Made by a program: the position numbers and the translations under genes | The notes under the pieces: model-generated | The model's database searches: none | What the model was told of the DNA's origin: nothing | Seen by the model: only the letters and a program-made list of their open reading frames with translations | Part shown: piece by piece, positions 8,771 to 18,000 of the stretch | Position numbering within the stretch: position 1 is the stretch's first letter | Layout: every line of letters begins with the position of its first letter | Assembly: GCF_001905905.1 (NCBI RefSeq) | Contig: NZ_LIVT01000002.1 | Span: 310,001-374,000 of the forward strand | Length of the DNA stretch: 64,000 nucleotides | Direction: 5' to 3' | Source: Streptomyces sp. CB02366 | Lineage (GTDB): Bacteria > Actinomycetota > Actinomycetes > Streptomycetales > Streptomycetaceae

Positions 8771-9762
8771 TCAGTCGATTCCGGGTCCGGCGGTGTCCCT
8801 GAGCCAGCCCCACTGGGACCAGCTGGAGAACCCGGTCTGCCAGCGGTGGTGGACTCCGGCGGGGCTGGTGCCGAACACTTCGATCCGGCCGTCCGCGTTG
8901 GCCACCGCGGTGATCTCCGTGCCCCCGGTGCCGAAGGACTCCCACGGCCCGTAAGCGGCGTTCACCCCGGTCTGCCACATGTGCTGGGCCGCGTCACCGT
9001 TGATCGCGAAGACCTCGACCCGGCCGTCCACCGTCCGCTGAGTCGTCAGCTGCGCGTTCGCGAGCCCTCCGGTCTCCTCCCAGCCCGACCAGCCGGAAGG
9101 ACCCGTCTGATACCGGTGGAACACCCCCACCGGCCCCGAAGCGAACACCTCCAGACGACCGTCCTGGTTCTGGTCCACCGTCAGGTCATGACCGCCCTCG
9201 CCGAACTTCTCCCAAGCCGACCAACCGCCGCTGACGGCCTTCTGGTACTGGTGCTCGAAGACCTCGCCGTTCAGCGCGAACACCTCAAGGCGGCCGTCCG
9301 GCGCCTTCCCCATCTCGATCCGGCTGCTGCCCGGACCACCACCGGTCCCCTCCCAACCGGACCAACCACCGTTCGGCGCCGTCTGATACCGGTGGAACAC
9401 ATCCTCCGGACCCGACGCGAACACCTCCAAGCGGCCATCCCCGTTGGAGCCCACCGCGAGATCCCGGCCACCCTCACCGAACTTCTCCCAGCCCGACCAA
9501 CCACCCGACGGCCGACTCTGATACCGGTGCTGCAAAACCTCACCGTTCAACGCGAACACCTCAAGACGACCGTCCGCGTTGGACCCGATCGCCAACTCCG
9601 CACCACCCGGCCCCGCGACGGACTCCCACGCCGACCAACCACCGTTGACCGACTCCTGCCACGCGTGATGCACACCGTTCGCACCGGCCGCGAACACCTC
9701 GAGACGCCCGTCCGCCGACCGCGCCGACACCACCCGACCCGACTCCGCCGGATACACCAACG
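8771..9762 (-). repeat. Propeller cassette copy A (about 990 bp)
   Basis: This segment encodes the seven-bladed propeller of the transglycosylase. It aligns at a constant 1481-bp offset with 10252-11243. The part from about 9290 to 9762 appears identical base for base, while about 9150-9290 differs. Confidence 0.9.
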
Positions 9763-10240
9763 GCACGGGACCGGGGCCCGGATGTCCGAGACGGTCCACC
9801 GCGGCGCGCGCGGTGTCCCAGTGCCGCCGGTGGTGGCCCTGGTTGTAGGTGGACCAGGGGCTCCAGTCGGTGCCCGCGGAGGAGATCCGGAAGGCTTCGT
9901 TCGCGTTGCACTGCGCGTCGTAGGCGCAGGCGTCGCTGACCTCGGCATGCCAGTAGTCGTTGATCTGCCACAGGCCGCGGTCGGTGGACGGGGGCGTGTT
10001 GTTCGTGACGTTGTACGCCTGCGGATTGCAGCTGGACTCCGCGAGGGCGACGGCGACGGCGGTCACCAGGCTGTCGCCCCGGAACCCCGCCTTGTATCCG
10101 ACGTCCGCGCACAGGTCGCTGGCGGCGGCGAAGGCCGGCTGTGCGGTGCCGACGAGGATGCCCGCCGCCACAGACAGGGAGACGAGTACGGACAGAACAA
10201 TGCGGTACGGCGCTCCACAAGCGCGCTGGACGGCTCTCAC
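8771..10240 (-). CDS. Secreted lysozyme-like transglycosylase with PLL lectin propeller
   Basis: The start chosen is the GTG at 10240, because GAGGAG overlaps the stop of the preceding gene 8 bases upstream and the product then has a clean signal peptide (cleavage near residue 38). The frame is open further upstream, but that part is antisense-like padding over the neighbour. The mature N-terminus (about 40-140) is lysozyme/SLT-like: Glu68 in ALAESSCNPQA is the likely catalytic acid, and DRGLWQIND and the WSPWSTYNQGHH block match actinobacterial transglycosylases. From about residue 160, seven GRLEVF repeats form a PLL-type lectin propeller. The expected action is cleavage of peptidoglycan glycan strands outside the cell, targeted by the lectin. 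The propeller DNA is almost identical to that of the next gene upstream. Confidence 0.88.
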   Translation of the reverse strand: MRAVQRACGAPYRIVLSVLVSLSVAAGILVGTAQPAFAAASDLCADVGYKAGFRGDSLVTAVAVALAESSCNPQAYNVTNNTPPSTDRGLWQINDYWHAEVSDACAYDAQCNANEAFRISSAGTDWSPWSTYNQGHHRRHWDTARAAVDRLGHPGPGPVPLVYPAESGRVVSARSADGRLEVFAAGANGVHHAWQESVNGGWSAWESVAGPGGAELAIGSNADGRLEVFALNGEVLQHRYQSRPSGGWSGWEKFGEGGRDLAVGSNGDGRLEVFASGPEDVFHRYQTAPNGGWSGWEGTGGGPGSSRIEMGKAPDGRLEVFALNGEVFEHQYQKAVSGGWSAWEKFGEGGHDLTVDQNQDGRLEVFASGPVGVFHRYQTGPSGWSGWEETGGLANAQLTTQRTVDGRVEVFAINGDAAQHMWQTGVNAAYGPWESFGTGGTEITAVANADGRIEVFGTSPAGVHHRWQTGFSSWSQWGWLRDTAGPGID

Positions 10241-10251
10241 CTGCTGTCTCC

Positions 10252-11243
10252 TCAGTCGATTCCGGGTCCGGCGGTGTCCCTGAGCCAGCCCCACGGGGAC
10301 CAGCTCGAAAATCCGGTCTGCCAGCGGTGGTGGACTCCGGCGGGGCTGGTGCCGAACACTTCGATCCGGCCGTCCGCGTTGGCCACCGCAGTGATCTCCG
10401 TACCACCCGTACCGAAGGACTCCCACGTCCCGTAAGCGGCGTTCACCCCGGTCTGCCACATGTGCTGGGCCGCGTCACCGTTGATCGCGAAGACCTCGAC
10501 CCGGCCGTCCACCGTCCGCTGGCTGGTCAGCTGCGCGTTCGCCAGGCCTCCGGTCTCCTCCCAGCCCGACCAGCCGGAAGGACCCGTCTGATACCGGTGG
10601 AACACCCCCACCGGTCCCGAAGCGAACACCTCCAGGCGCCCGTCGGCGTTGTGGTCCACGGTCAGGTCGTGGCCACCCTCCCCGAAGTGCTCCCAGCCGG
10701 CCCAGCCGCCGTTGGGAGAGAGCTGGTACGTGTGCTCGAAGACGGAACCGCTGAGGGCGAACACCTCAAGGCGGCCGTCCGGCGCCTTCCCCATCTCGAT
10801 CCGGCTGCTGCCCGGACCACCACCGGTCCCCTCCCAACCGGACCAACCACCGTTCGGCGCCGTCTGATACCGGTGGAACACATCCTCCGGACCCGACGCG
10901 AACACCTCCAAGCGGCCATCCCCGTTGGAGCCCACCGCGAGATCCCGGCCACCCTCACCGAACTTCTCCCAGCCCGACCAACCACCCGACGGCCGACTCT
11001 GATACCGGTGCTGCAAAACCTCACCGTTCAACGCGAACACCTCAAGACGACCGTCCGCGTTGGACCCGATCGCCAACTCCGCACCACCCGGCCCCGCGAC
11101 GGACTCCCACGCCGACCAACCACCGTTGACCGACTCCTGCCACGCGTGATGCACACCGTTCGCACCGGCCGCGAACACCTCGAGACGCCCGTCCGCCGAC
11201 CGCGCCGACACCACCCGACCCGACTCCGCCGGATACACCAACA
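10252..11243 (-). repeat. Propeller cassette copy B (about 990 bp)
   Basis: This is the direct-repeat partner of copy A at 8771-9762. The block at about 10610-10770 is instead nearly identical to the reverse complement of about 14460-14640: I count 4 differences in about 190 bases. Confidence 0.88.
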
Positions 11244-11811
11244 GCGCGGGACCGGGCCCACTGCCGGGTGTGCAGGGCATGTCGACGCCGCGCTCCGCCA
11301 GGTAGGGGATCGGATCGACCCGCACGGACGCACCCGCGTTCCCCCAGACCCGGAGGTGGAGATGCGGGCCGCTGGACTGGCCCTCGCTGCCCATCAGCGC
11401 GATTTGCTGCCCGGCCCTGACCCGGTCGCTCACCCGGACGTCCCGCTGGTACATGTGGCCGTACTCGGTGATGGTGCCGTCGGGGTGCAGGATGCGGATC
11501 CACTGCCCGTAGCCGGGTTCGTACCCCGAGATGGTCACCTCGCCGTCACCCACGGCGTGGATCGGGGTGCCGTAGTCGTTGGCGACGTCGATGCCGTTGT
11601 GCTCCCAGCTGTAGTACTGGGAGATGTAGCCGGCGGCCGGGCAGGCGGCGGCGAAGCCGGCGGCCCGGGGCGGGGCGGAAGCGGTCTCCGGCCCGGCCGG
11701 TGAGGCGACGGCCGGGCCCGGCGCGAGGAGGAGCACGGCGAGGGCGAGCAGGAGCCCGAGCACCCGTCCGGGCAGGGGCCCGGGTCGGCTTCGGGAAGGG
11801 GTGGGTATCAC
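10252..11811 (-). CDS. Secreted M23 (LytM) peptidase with PLL lectin propeller
   Basis: The 519-residue protein starts with GTG after GGAAGG (6-base spacing), only 13 bp from the esterase stop. It has a Sec-type signal peptide with cleavage around residue 37. The M23 domain (about 55-175) has the zinc ligands His71 and Asp75 in HNGIDVAND and the HLH motif (His150, His152), so an active endopeptidase that cuts peptidoglycan cross-bridges is expected. The seven GRLEVF repeats that follow form the lectin-like propeller. Its stop overlaps the ribosome site of the transglycosylase gene, which implies translational coupling. Part of the propeller (about 10610-10770) matches the NlpC/P60 gene on the other strand better than its sister copy A, a sign of gene conversion. 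Confidence 0.9.
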   Translation of the reverse strand: MIPTPSRSRPGPLPGRVLGLLLALAVLLLAPGPAVASPAGPETASAPPRAAGFAAACPAAGYISQYYSWEHNGIDVANDYGTPIHAVGDGEVTISGYEPGYGQWIRILHPDGTITEYGHMYQRDVRVSDRVRAGQQIALMGSEGQSSGPHLHLRVWGNAGASVRVDPIPYLAERGVDMPCTPGSGPGPALLVYPAESGRVVSARSADGRLEVFAAGANGVHHAWQESVNGGWSAWESVAGPGGAELAIGSNADGRLEVFALNGEVLQHRYQSRPSGGWSGWEKFGEGGRDLAVGSNGDGRLEVFASGPEDVFHRYQTAPNGGWSGWEGTGGGPGSSRIEMGKAPDGRLEVFALSGSVFEHTYQLSPNGGWAGWEHFGEGGHDLTVDHNADGRLEVFASGPVGVFHRYQTGPSGWSGWEETGGLANAQLTSQRTVDGRVEVFAINGDAAQHMWQTGVNAAYGTWESFGTGGTEITAVANADGRIEVFGTSPAGVHHRWQTGFSSWSPWGWLRDTAGPGID

Positions 11812-11824
11812 GCGATGCCTTCCG

Positions 11825-12811
11825 TCATGCCTTGCGCAGGCGGGCGATCACGCCGTTGATGTCGCGCTCCAGCAGGTCCCGGCGGACCCAGTGTCCGCCG
11901 TCCACCTCATGCGGTTCGTAGCCGATGCCGGCGCGGTCGAGGTGCCACTTGAACTCCCGCTGGGTGTTGAGCACCGTGACCTCGTTGGCGTATCCCTGGA
12001 TGTCCTGGGGGCTGGTGCCGGCGACCAGGAAGACCCGCTTGTGCCGGTAGCTCTCGATGCGCTCGCACGGGTTGTCCGCGCTGACCCGCGCCTGGTCCCA
12101 GAAGGGCGCGCCGTAGACGGTTCCGCCGTTCAGTTCCACGGCGGCGGAGGAGGCGTTGGCCCAGTGGGTCACCAGGTCGCCGTTGCCTCCGCGCAGGTTG
12201 GCCGGGCCGGAGTGGGCGCTGACCGAGGCGAAGTGGCCGTAGTACTTGGCCGCGTACTTCAGGGCGCCGAAGCCGCCCATGGAGAAGCCGGAGACGGCTC
12301 GGCCGTCGTACTCGGCGTAGGTACGGAAGTTGGCGTCGATCCACGGGATCAGCTGGGCGATGTGGAAGTGCTCCCAGTTGCGAGCTCCGATGTTGGAGCT
12401 CACCGGGTTCGAGTACCAGCCGGCGCGACCGCCGTCGGGCATCACGACGATGAGGTTCTTCCAGGCGGTCAGTCCCCGGATGTCGTGATGCGCGTCGAAG
12501 GTGATGAAGTCCTCCAGGCCCCCGTGGAGGAGGTACAGGACGGGGTAGCGGCGCCCGCTGGTGTGGTAGCCGTCGGGGAGCAGCACGTTGACGGCCGGGG
12601 TCCAGCCGCCGATGGCGGAGGTCTGGAACCGGTAGTACCACATCCGGTGGTCGTGCTCGCCGCGTTCCGTGATGCGCAGTCCGAAGCCGTCGCCGACCGC
12701 CGCGGCCGGGGAGGCCGAGGCGAGAACACCTCCGGCGCCCAGGGCCGCCGCGGCGGTGAGTCCGCCGACGGACTTGAGGATGTTCCTGCGGGTGGGGTTC
12801 TGCGCGGTCAA
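11825..12811 (-). CDS. Tat-exported Ag85-like esterase, first gene of propeller operon
   Basis: The start is set at TTG 12811, five bases after a perfect AGGAGG. This gives a 328-residue protein with a textbook Tat leader (PTRRNILKSVGG, then Ala-rich core, ASPAAA). The longer in-frame start at 12898 would put 29 non-signal residues ahead of the leader. The mature enzyme is an alpha/beta hydrolase: VLYLLHGG oxyanion loop, VVMPDGGRAGWY, nucleophile elbow GFSMGG, and a C-terminal VDGGHWVRR His. It lacks a propeller, unlike the four other island genes. It lies 13 bp upstream of the M23 gene and so leads the four-gene operon. The likely activity is on acyl esters at the cell envelope; substrate unknown. 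Confidence 0.88.
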   Translation of the reverse strand: MTAQNPTRRNILKSVGGLTAAAALGAGGVLASASPAAAVGDGFGLRITERGEHDHRMWYYRFQTSAIGGWTPAVNVLLPDGYHTSGRRYPVLYLLHGGLEDFITFDAHHDIRGLTAWKNLIVVMPDGGRAGWYSNPVSSNIGARNWEHFHIAQLIPWIDANFRTYAEYDGRAVSGFSMGGFGALKYAAKYYGHFASVSAHSGPANLRGGNGDLVTHWANASSAAVELNGGTVYGAPFWDQARVSADNPCERIESYRHKRVFLVAGTSPQDIQGYANEVTVLNTQREFKWHLDRAGIGYEPHEVDGGHWVRRDLLERDINGVIARLRKA

Positions 12812-13399
12812 GGCGACCTCCTGTGGGCGAGCGGGCACGGCCGGGGGCCCGGCCTCCGTTCCGGCGGGCCCGGCGGTTCGGAAGGTAGCGACGCCCACCC
12901 CGAAGAGGCACCCGGAACCTTACGGACTGACAGTGGGGGGCCGTGTCCTCTAGGGCGGGTTTCGCCAGAGGCCGCGACGGCCCCCGGGGGGATGGGGCCC
13001 GGCGATGGCTCCGGCGCGGGCGGCGGGCGGCCGGAACACCGCGGGCGTCGGCGGAAACGGCCGCGGGCGTCAGTCCGTAAGGTTCCGGATTCCACCGCCC
13101 CGGCGCCCCGTGTAGACCTGGCGTTCCCCCATCGCCACGGCTGCTCCCCCCTCGGGGCGGCCCGACCGGGCGGCGTCCGCCGGAGGCCGGCCGCAGGATG
13201 CCGACCGGCGACGGCCACCGGTCACGCCCGCCGGGGTGCGACCGGACGTACGCGCGCCCCCTCCGGGCGTTCCGCTTGTCCGTACCACCGGACCCGCCGG
13301 TCCGGGCCCGGCCCGCCCGCGTCGCCCGACCCCTGGCGCACCGCGCGGCGGGGGCACTTCCCGCAGGCCCGTCGTACCTCTATCCGTCAGGAGCCCGAG
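12812..13399. other. 588-bp divergent intergenic region
   Basis: No convincing gene lies here. It separates the four-gene minus-strand operon from the plus-strand NlpC/P60 gene. It holds the 20-bp inverted repeat at 12912/13069 and the ribosome sites of both TTG starts (AGGAGG ending 12817; AGGAG at 13389-13393). Confidence 0.75.
12912..13088. promoter_or_regulatory. Perfect 20-bp inverted repeat, candidate shared operator
   Basis: The arms 12912-12931 and 13069-13088 are exact reverse complements. Read outward, each is GTCAGTCCGTAAGGTTCCGG. In both directions exactly 24 bases separate the arm from a TA-containing hexamer (TACCTT leftward, TAGACC rightward) that could be a -10 element. This symmetry suggests one regulator driving both divergent units. 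No -35 consensus is evident, so the promoter reading is tentative. Confidence 0.55.
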
Positions 13400-14986
13400 T
13401 TGCGCGCACAGCATCCGACCCGCAGAGGCGTACTCAAGTCGATCGGCGGGATGTCCGCCGCCGCGGCACTCGCCGGCGCGGGGGTCCTCACGGCGGGTTC
13501 CCCGGCCGCCGCCGGACAACGCTCGGTCCAGCGCGTCCAGTCGGACGTGGGCGGCCCGATCACCCGCGACGAGATCCTCCTGCGCGCCCAGCACTGGGTG
13601 GATCTGAACGTCTACTACAACCAGAACGACGTGCATCCGGACCTGGGCGGCAAGCTGTACCGCACGGACTGTTCCGGCTTCGTCTCGATGGCACTGCACC
13701 TGAGCTACTCCCCCAGCACCGTGTACCTCGGCGACCACCTGGACCGGATCGGCTGGGAGGACCTGCGGCCCGGCGACGCCGTCGGCACCCTCGGTCCGGG
13801 CACCGGCGGCGACGCGGGGCACGTCGTGCTGTTCACCGGCTGGGCCAACCACCAGCACACGCGCTTCTTCACCATGGAGGAGATGGGCGGGAGGGGGTCC
13901 GTCAGGTACGAGCGGCCCATCAACTACACGACGGACGGGGGCCGGTTCACCGCCGCGCCGTACCGCTACAAGAAGGTCCTCGACGCCCCCGCCCGCCGCG
14001 CCGTGCACCCGTCCGAGTCGGGCCGCGTGGTGTCGGCGCGGTCGGCCGACGGGCGGCTGGAGACCTTCGCGGCCGGCGCCGGGGGCGTGTTCCACGCCTG
14101 GCAGACGGAGGCGAACGGACGCTGGTCGGCCTGGCAGCCGATGGGCGGCCCGGGGAACGCGCAGATGGCCATCGCGCCCAACGCCGACGGCAGACTGGAG
14201 CTCGTCGCCATCAACGGCGACGTCGCCCAGCACATCTACCAGACCGCGCCCTCCGGCGGCTGGTCCGGCTGGGAGGCGTTCGGCACCGGGGGGCGCCATG
14301 TCGCCGCCGGAACGAACGCCGACGGCCGGATCGAGGTGTTCGCCTCCGGCCCGAAGGGGATGTTCCACAAGTACCAGACCGCGCCCAACGCCGGCTGGTC
14401 GGGCTGGGAGGGCACCGGTGGCGGTCCCGTCGAAGCCCGCCTGGAGATGGAGAAGTCCCCCGACGGCCGCCTTGAGGTGTTCGCCCTCAACGGTTCCGTC
14501 TTCGAGCACACGTACCAGCTCTCCCCCAACGGCGGCTGGGCCGGCTGGGAGCACTTCGGGGAGGGCGGCCACGACCTGACCGTGGACCACAACGCCGACG
14601 GGCGCCTGGAGGTGTTCGCTTCGGGTCCGGTGGGGGTGTTCCACAAGTACCAGGAGAGCCCGACCTCCTGGTCGGGCTGGGTGGGGACCGGCGGGCCGGC
14701 CGACGCGAAGCTCACCAGCGAACGCAACCCGGACGGGCGGGTGGAGATCTTCGCGATCAACGGCGAGACCGCCGCCCACATCTGGCAGACCGGTATCAAC
14801 GCCCCCTTCGGCGACTGGGCCGCCCTCGGCACCGGCGGCACCGCGATCACCGCGACCGCCAACGCCGACGGCCGCATCGAGGTCTTCGGAACCAGTCACA
14901 TGGGCGTCTACCACACCTGGCAGACCGGCTTCGCCTCGTGGGCGCCGTGGGAATGGCTCAACGGCTCCGGTCCCGCGATCGACTGA
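13400..14986 (+). CDS. Tat-exported NlpC/P60-like cysteine peptidase with PLL lectin propeller
   Basis: The frame is open for 1.6 kb upstream, but the start is placed at TTG 13400, six bases after AGGAG. The 528-residue product then begins with a Tat leader (PTRRGVLKSIGGMSAAAALAG) almost copied from the divergent esterase. Residues about 60-190 form an NlpC/P60-like fold with Cys91 in RTDCSGFVS and His141 in DAGHVVLFTGW, expected to cut peptidoglycan stem peptides. Seven GRLEVF-type repeats (about 205-528) make the lectin propeller, with an end (DGRIEVFGTS) like the other copies. Third-copy DNA around 14460-14640 is shared with the M23 gene. It faces the EccA-like gene across a terminator. 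Confidence 0.88.
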   Translation: MRAQHPTRRGVLKSIGGMSAAAALAGAGVLTAGSPAAAGQRSVQRVQSDVGGPITRDEILLRAQHWVDLNVYYNQNDVHPDLGGKLYRTDCSGFVSMALHLSYSPSTVYLGDHLDRIGWEDLRPGDAVGTLGPGTGGDAGHVVLFTGWANHQHTRFFTMEEMGGRGSVRYERPINYTTDGGRFTAAPYRYKKVLDAPARRAVHPSESGRVVSARSADGRLETFAAGAGGVFHAWQTEANGRWSAWQPMGGPGNAQMAIAPNADGRLELVAINGDVAQHIYQTAPSGGWSGWEAFGTGGRHVAAGTNADGRIEVFASGPKGMFHKYQTAPNAGWSGWEGTGGGPVEARLEMEKSPDGRLEVFALNGSVFEHTYQLSPNGGWAGWEHFGEGGHDLTVDHNADGRLEVFASGPVGVFHKYQESPTSWSGWVGTGGPADAKLTSERNPDGRVEIFAINGETAAHIWQTGINAPFGDWAALGTGGTAITATANADGRIEVFGTSHMGVYHTWQTGFASWAPWEWLNGSGPAID

Positions 14987-14993
14987 CCGGGGC

Positions 14994-15039
14994 GGGGCGG
15001 GCGGCGGGGCCGGAGCCGGTGGGCCGCGCCGCCCGCCCC
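14994..15039. terminator. Bidirectional hairpin between convergent genes
   Basis: A perfect 13-bp GC stem (14994-15006 with 15027-15039) directly follows the stop of the propeller peptidase and precedes the ATPase stop on the other strand. Confidence 0.65.
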
Positions 15040-15049
15040 GGCGGGCCGC

Positions 15050-18000
15050 TCAGCGCGGGGCGAGGTCCTCCGGGTGGAGGAGGCGCAGGTCGTCCAGGCT
15101 CGGTTCCGCGACCGTGCTCAGTCGGCGCGCCTGGTGCGTCATCATCCGCTCCAGCGTCTGGCGGGCCAGGCGGGCGTTGCCGAACGACGCTCCCCGGGGG
15201 ACGGCGTCGAAGTGGGCCCGCAGCGCTTCCGCCGTGCCGGGGCCGCACTCGTAGCCGTTGTCGGCCGCGTGCGCGGAGACGATCGTGACCAGTTCGTCCG
15301 AGGAGTAGTCGGGGAACTCGACCCGGCGCGGGAAGCGGGAGTCCAGGCCCGGGTTGGAGTTCAGGAACCGGTCCATCTCCGCGGTGTACCCGGCCGCGAT
15401 CACCACCACCTCGTCGCGGTGGTCCTCCATCAGCTTCAGCAGCGTCTCCACCGCCTCCTGGCCGTAGTCCGCGGAGCCGCCGGCCCCCTGCGGCGTCAGG
15501 GTGTACGCCTCGTCGACGAACAGGACGCCGCCCAGCGCCCGTTCGAACGCCTCCCGGGTCAACTGCGCGGTGTGCCCGACGTAACGGCCCACCAGGTCGG
15601 CGCGGGAGACCTCGACGAGCTGGCCGCGCGGCAGCACGCCCAGGGAGGCCAGCAGTTCGCCGTAGAGCCGGGCCACGGTCGTCTTGCCGGTGCCGGGCGG
15701 GCCCGCGAAGATCAGGTGGTTGCTGGTGCGGGGCGCGGGCAGGCCGGCCGCCCTGCGGCGGCTCGCGGCGGCGAGCAGATGGACCAGGTCGCCCACCTCG
15801 CGCTTGACGGACGCGAGCCCCACCAGGCTGTTCAGCCGCAGCAGCGGGTCCTCCGCCGCCTCGTCCTCCGGCACGCCGCCCGCCGGGACGTCCACGTCCT
15901 CCGCGGTCAGCAGGACGAGCTGCCGCTCGTCCGCGTCCGCCAGCGCGGCCAGCCGGGACGCCTGCCGGTCCACCATCTCCTCGAAGACCTTGCGGGCGGT
16001 GCGGCCGTTGCCGAAGCCCGCGTCGCGGGGGATGCGGTCGAAGCGGGTGACGAGAGCGGTGCGCGCCGCCGGGTCCAGCTCGTAGCGGTGGCCGGTGCAC
16101 ATCCGCTCCACGATCGTGACCAGTTCCCGGGAGGTGTAGTCGCTGAACTCGACGTTGCGGGTGAACCGCGAGGCGAGGCCCGGGTTGGACGCCAGGAACT
16201 CGGTCATCTCCTTCGGGTAGCCGGCCGCCACGACCACCACGTCGTCGCGGTGGTCCTCCATCAGCTTCACCAGGGTGTCGATCGCCTCGCGCCCGAAGTC
16301 GGCGCCGTTGCCGCCGCCGTCGGAGAGCAGGGTGTACGCCTCGTCGATGAACAGCACCCCGCCCAGCGCCCTGGTGAAGGTCTCGGTGGTCTTGATCGCC
16401 GTGCCGCCGATGATCTGCGCGACCAGGTCCGCCCGCGAGACCTCCACCAGGTGGCCGGAGCGCAGCACGCCGAGCGAGGCGAGGATCGAGCCGTACAGCC
16501 GGGCGACGGTGGTCTTGCCGGTGCCGGGCGGTCCCGCGAAGACCAGGTGGCGGCTCATGGGCGGGGCGGGCATCCCCATGCTGGCCCTGCGCTGCGCCAT
16601 CCGGTTGAGGTTGATCAGCGTCAGCACCTGCTGCTTGACCTCGTCGAGGCCGATCAGCGACTCCAGCTCCGCCACCGGGCCCGTACCGGGCGGGGGTTCG
16701 GCCACCGGGGCGGCGCCACCGGGCAGTCGCCCGTCCCCCGCGGCCCGCGCCTGCTCCGCGGTGCCCCAGGCGTCCGGCGCGCCGTTCTCCGCGCTGACCA
16801 GCCCCTCGACGGCGAGGCGGTCGCCGGCCACCGTCTGGCGCACACCGCTGCCCCCGTTGGCACGGACGGTGCAGCCGGTCAGCGTCACGGCGTCGGGGCC
16901 CTCCACGCGTACGCCGTCGGCGCCCGAACCCGTCACCTCGCAGCCGTTGAGGGAGGCGCGGGCCCCGGCGGACACCCGGACGCCGCACTCGGCGGCGCCG
17001 GTCACCACGGCGCGTACGGCCGCCAGGTCGCCCTCGGCCTCGATGTGGACGCCGGTTCCGCCGGAGTCCTCCACCGCGGTGTCCCGCAGGGTGAGCGTGC
17101 CGAGCGGCCCGATGTGGACGCCCGTGCCGGTGGAGGAGCGCAGCCGGCCCTTGCCCACGAACACGTTGCCGTGGCCCGAGACGTGGACCGCCGACTCCCC
17201 CGACCGCTCGACGACGCACTCCTCCAGCCGCCCTCGGCCGTCCTTGAGGACCTGGACGCCGTGCGCGCCCGCCCCGGTGACGGTGGCCCGTTGCAGCAGC
17301 GGGTTGGCGCCGCTGCGGATCACGATGCCGCTGCCGCCGCTGCCGTGCACTTCGAGGCGGTCGAACTCGGCCGACGAGTCCTCGTCGAGCAGGACGCCGG
17401 TCCCCTCGGCGTCCCGGACGACCGTGTCCGACAGCACCGGCGAGGAGAAGCCGGTGATCCGCACGGCGGGTTCCCCGGCGGTCGCGAACGTACAGCCCGT
17501 GAAAGTGCCGCGACTGCGCTCGGCCACCAACAGGCCGTGGCCGCCCGTGCGTTCGGTGGCGCAGCGGGTCAGGGAGGGGGAGCTTCCGCCGCCCAGGACG
17601 AATCCGTGGCCGGTGGTGTCGCTGACCGCCACGTCCTCCAGGACGACCGCTCCCGTGGTGTTCACGAACACGCCGACGACGGCCTTGCGGACCGTGCCGC
17701 GGACCATCCGGACCGAACTCTCCTCCTCGACGGCGACGCCCGGCTTCCCGGTCGCCGACACGGCGCACTCCTCCAGGAGGACGCGGGCCTGCCCGTTGGT
17801 GAGGACGCCGTTGCCCCGGGTGTCCCTCAGTTCGCTGGACCGGACGGTGATCCTGCCCCGTTCGCCGGCCACCAGGGCGGAGGTTCCCAGGTGTTCGACG
17901 ACGCACTTCTCCAGGAAGCTCTCGGCCGTGGAGGTGGAGACCACGCCCGCGCCCGCCGGGTTGCTGATCCGGCACTGCCGCAGCCCCAGCGATCCGCCCT

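Noticed and set aside
10241-10459. Upstream extension of the transglycosylase frame
   Set aside because: It overlaps the M23 propeller in another frame and would bury the signal peptide. GTG 10240 has GAGGAG and gives a clean leader.
8771-11243. Near-identical direct repeats as a possible insertion sequence or composite transposon
   Set aside because: Both copies are in-frame protein domains ending at stop codons. There is no transposase and no terminal inverted repeats.
11801-13399. Upstream 533 codons of the open frame leading into the NlpC/P60 gene
   Set aside because: They are antisense to the esterase and have no domain. The TTG at 13400 with AGGAG and a Tat leader is a far better start.
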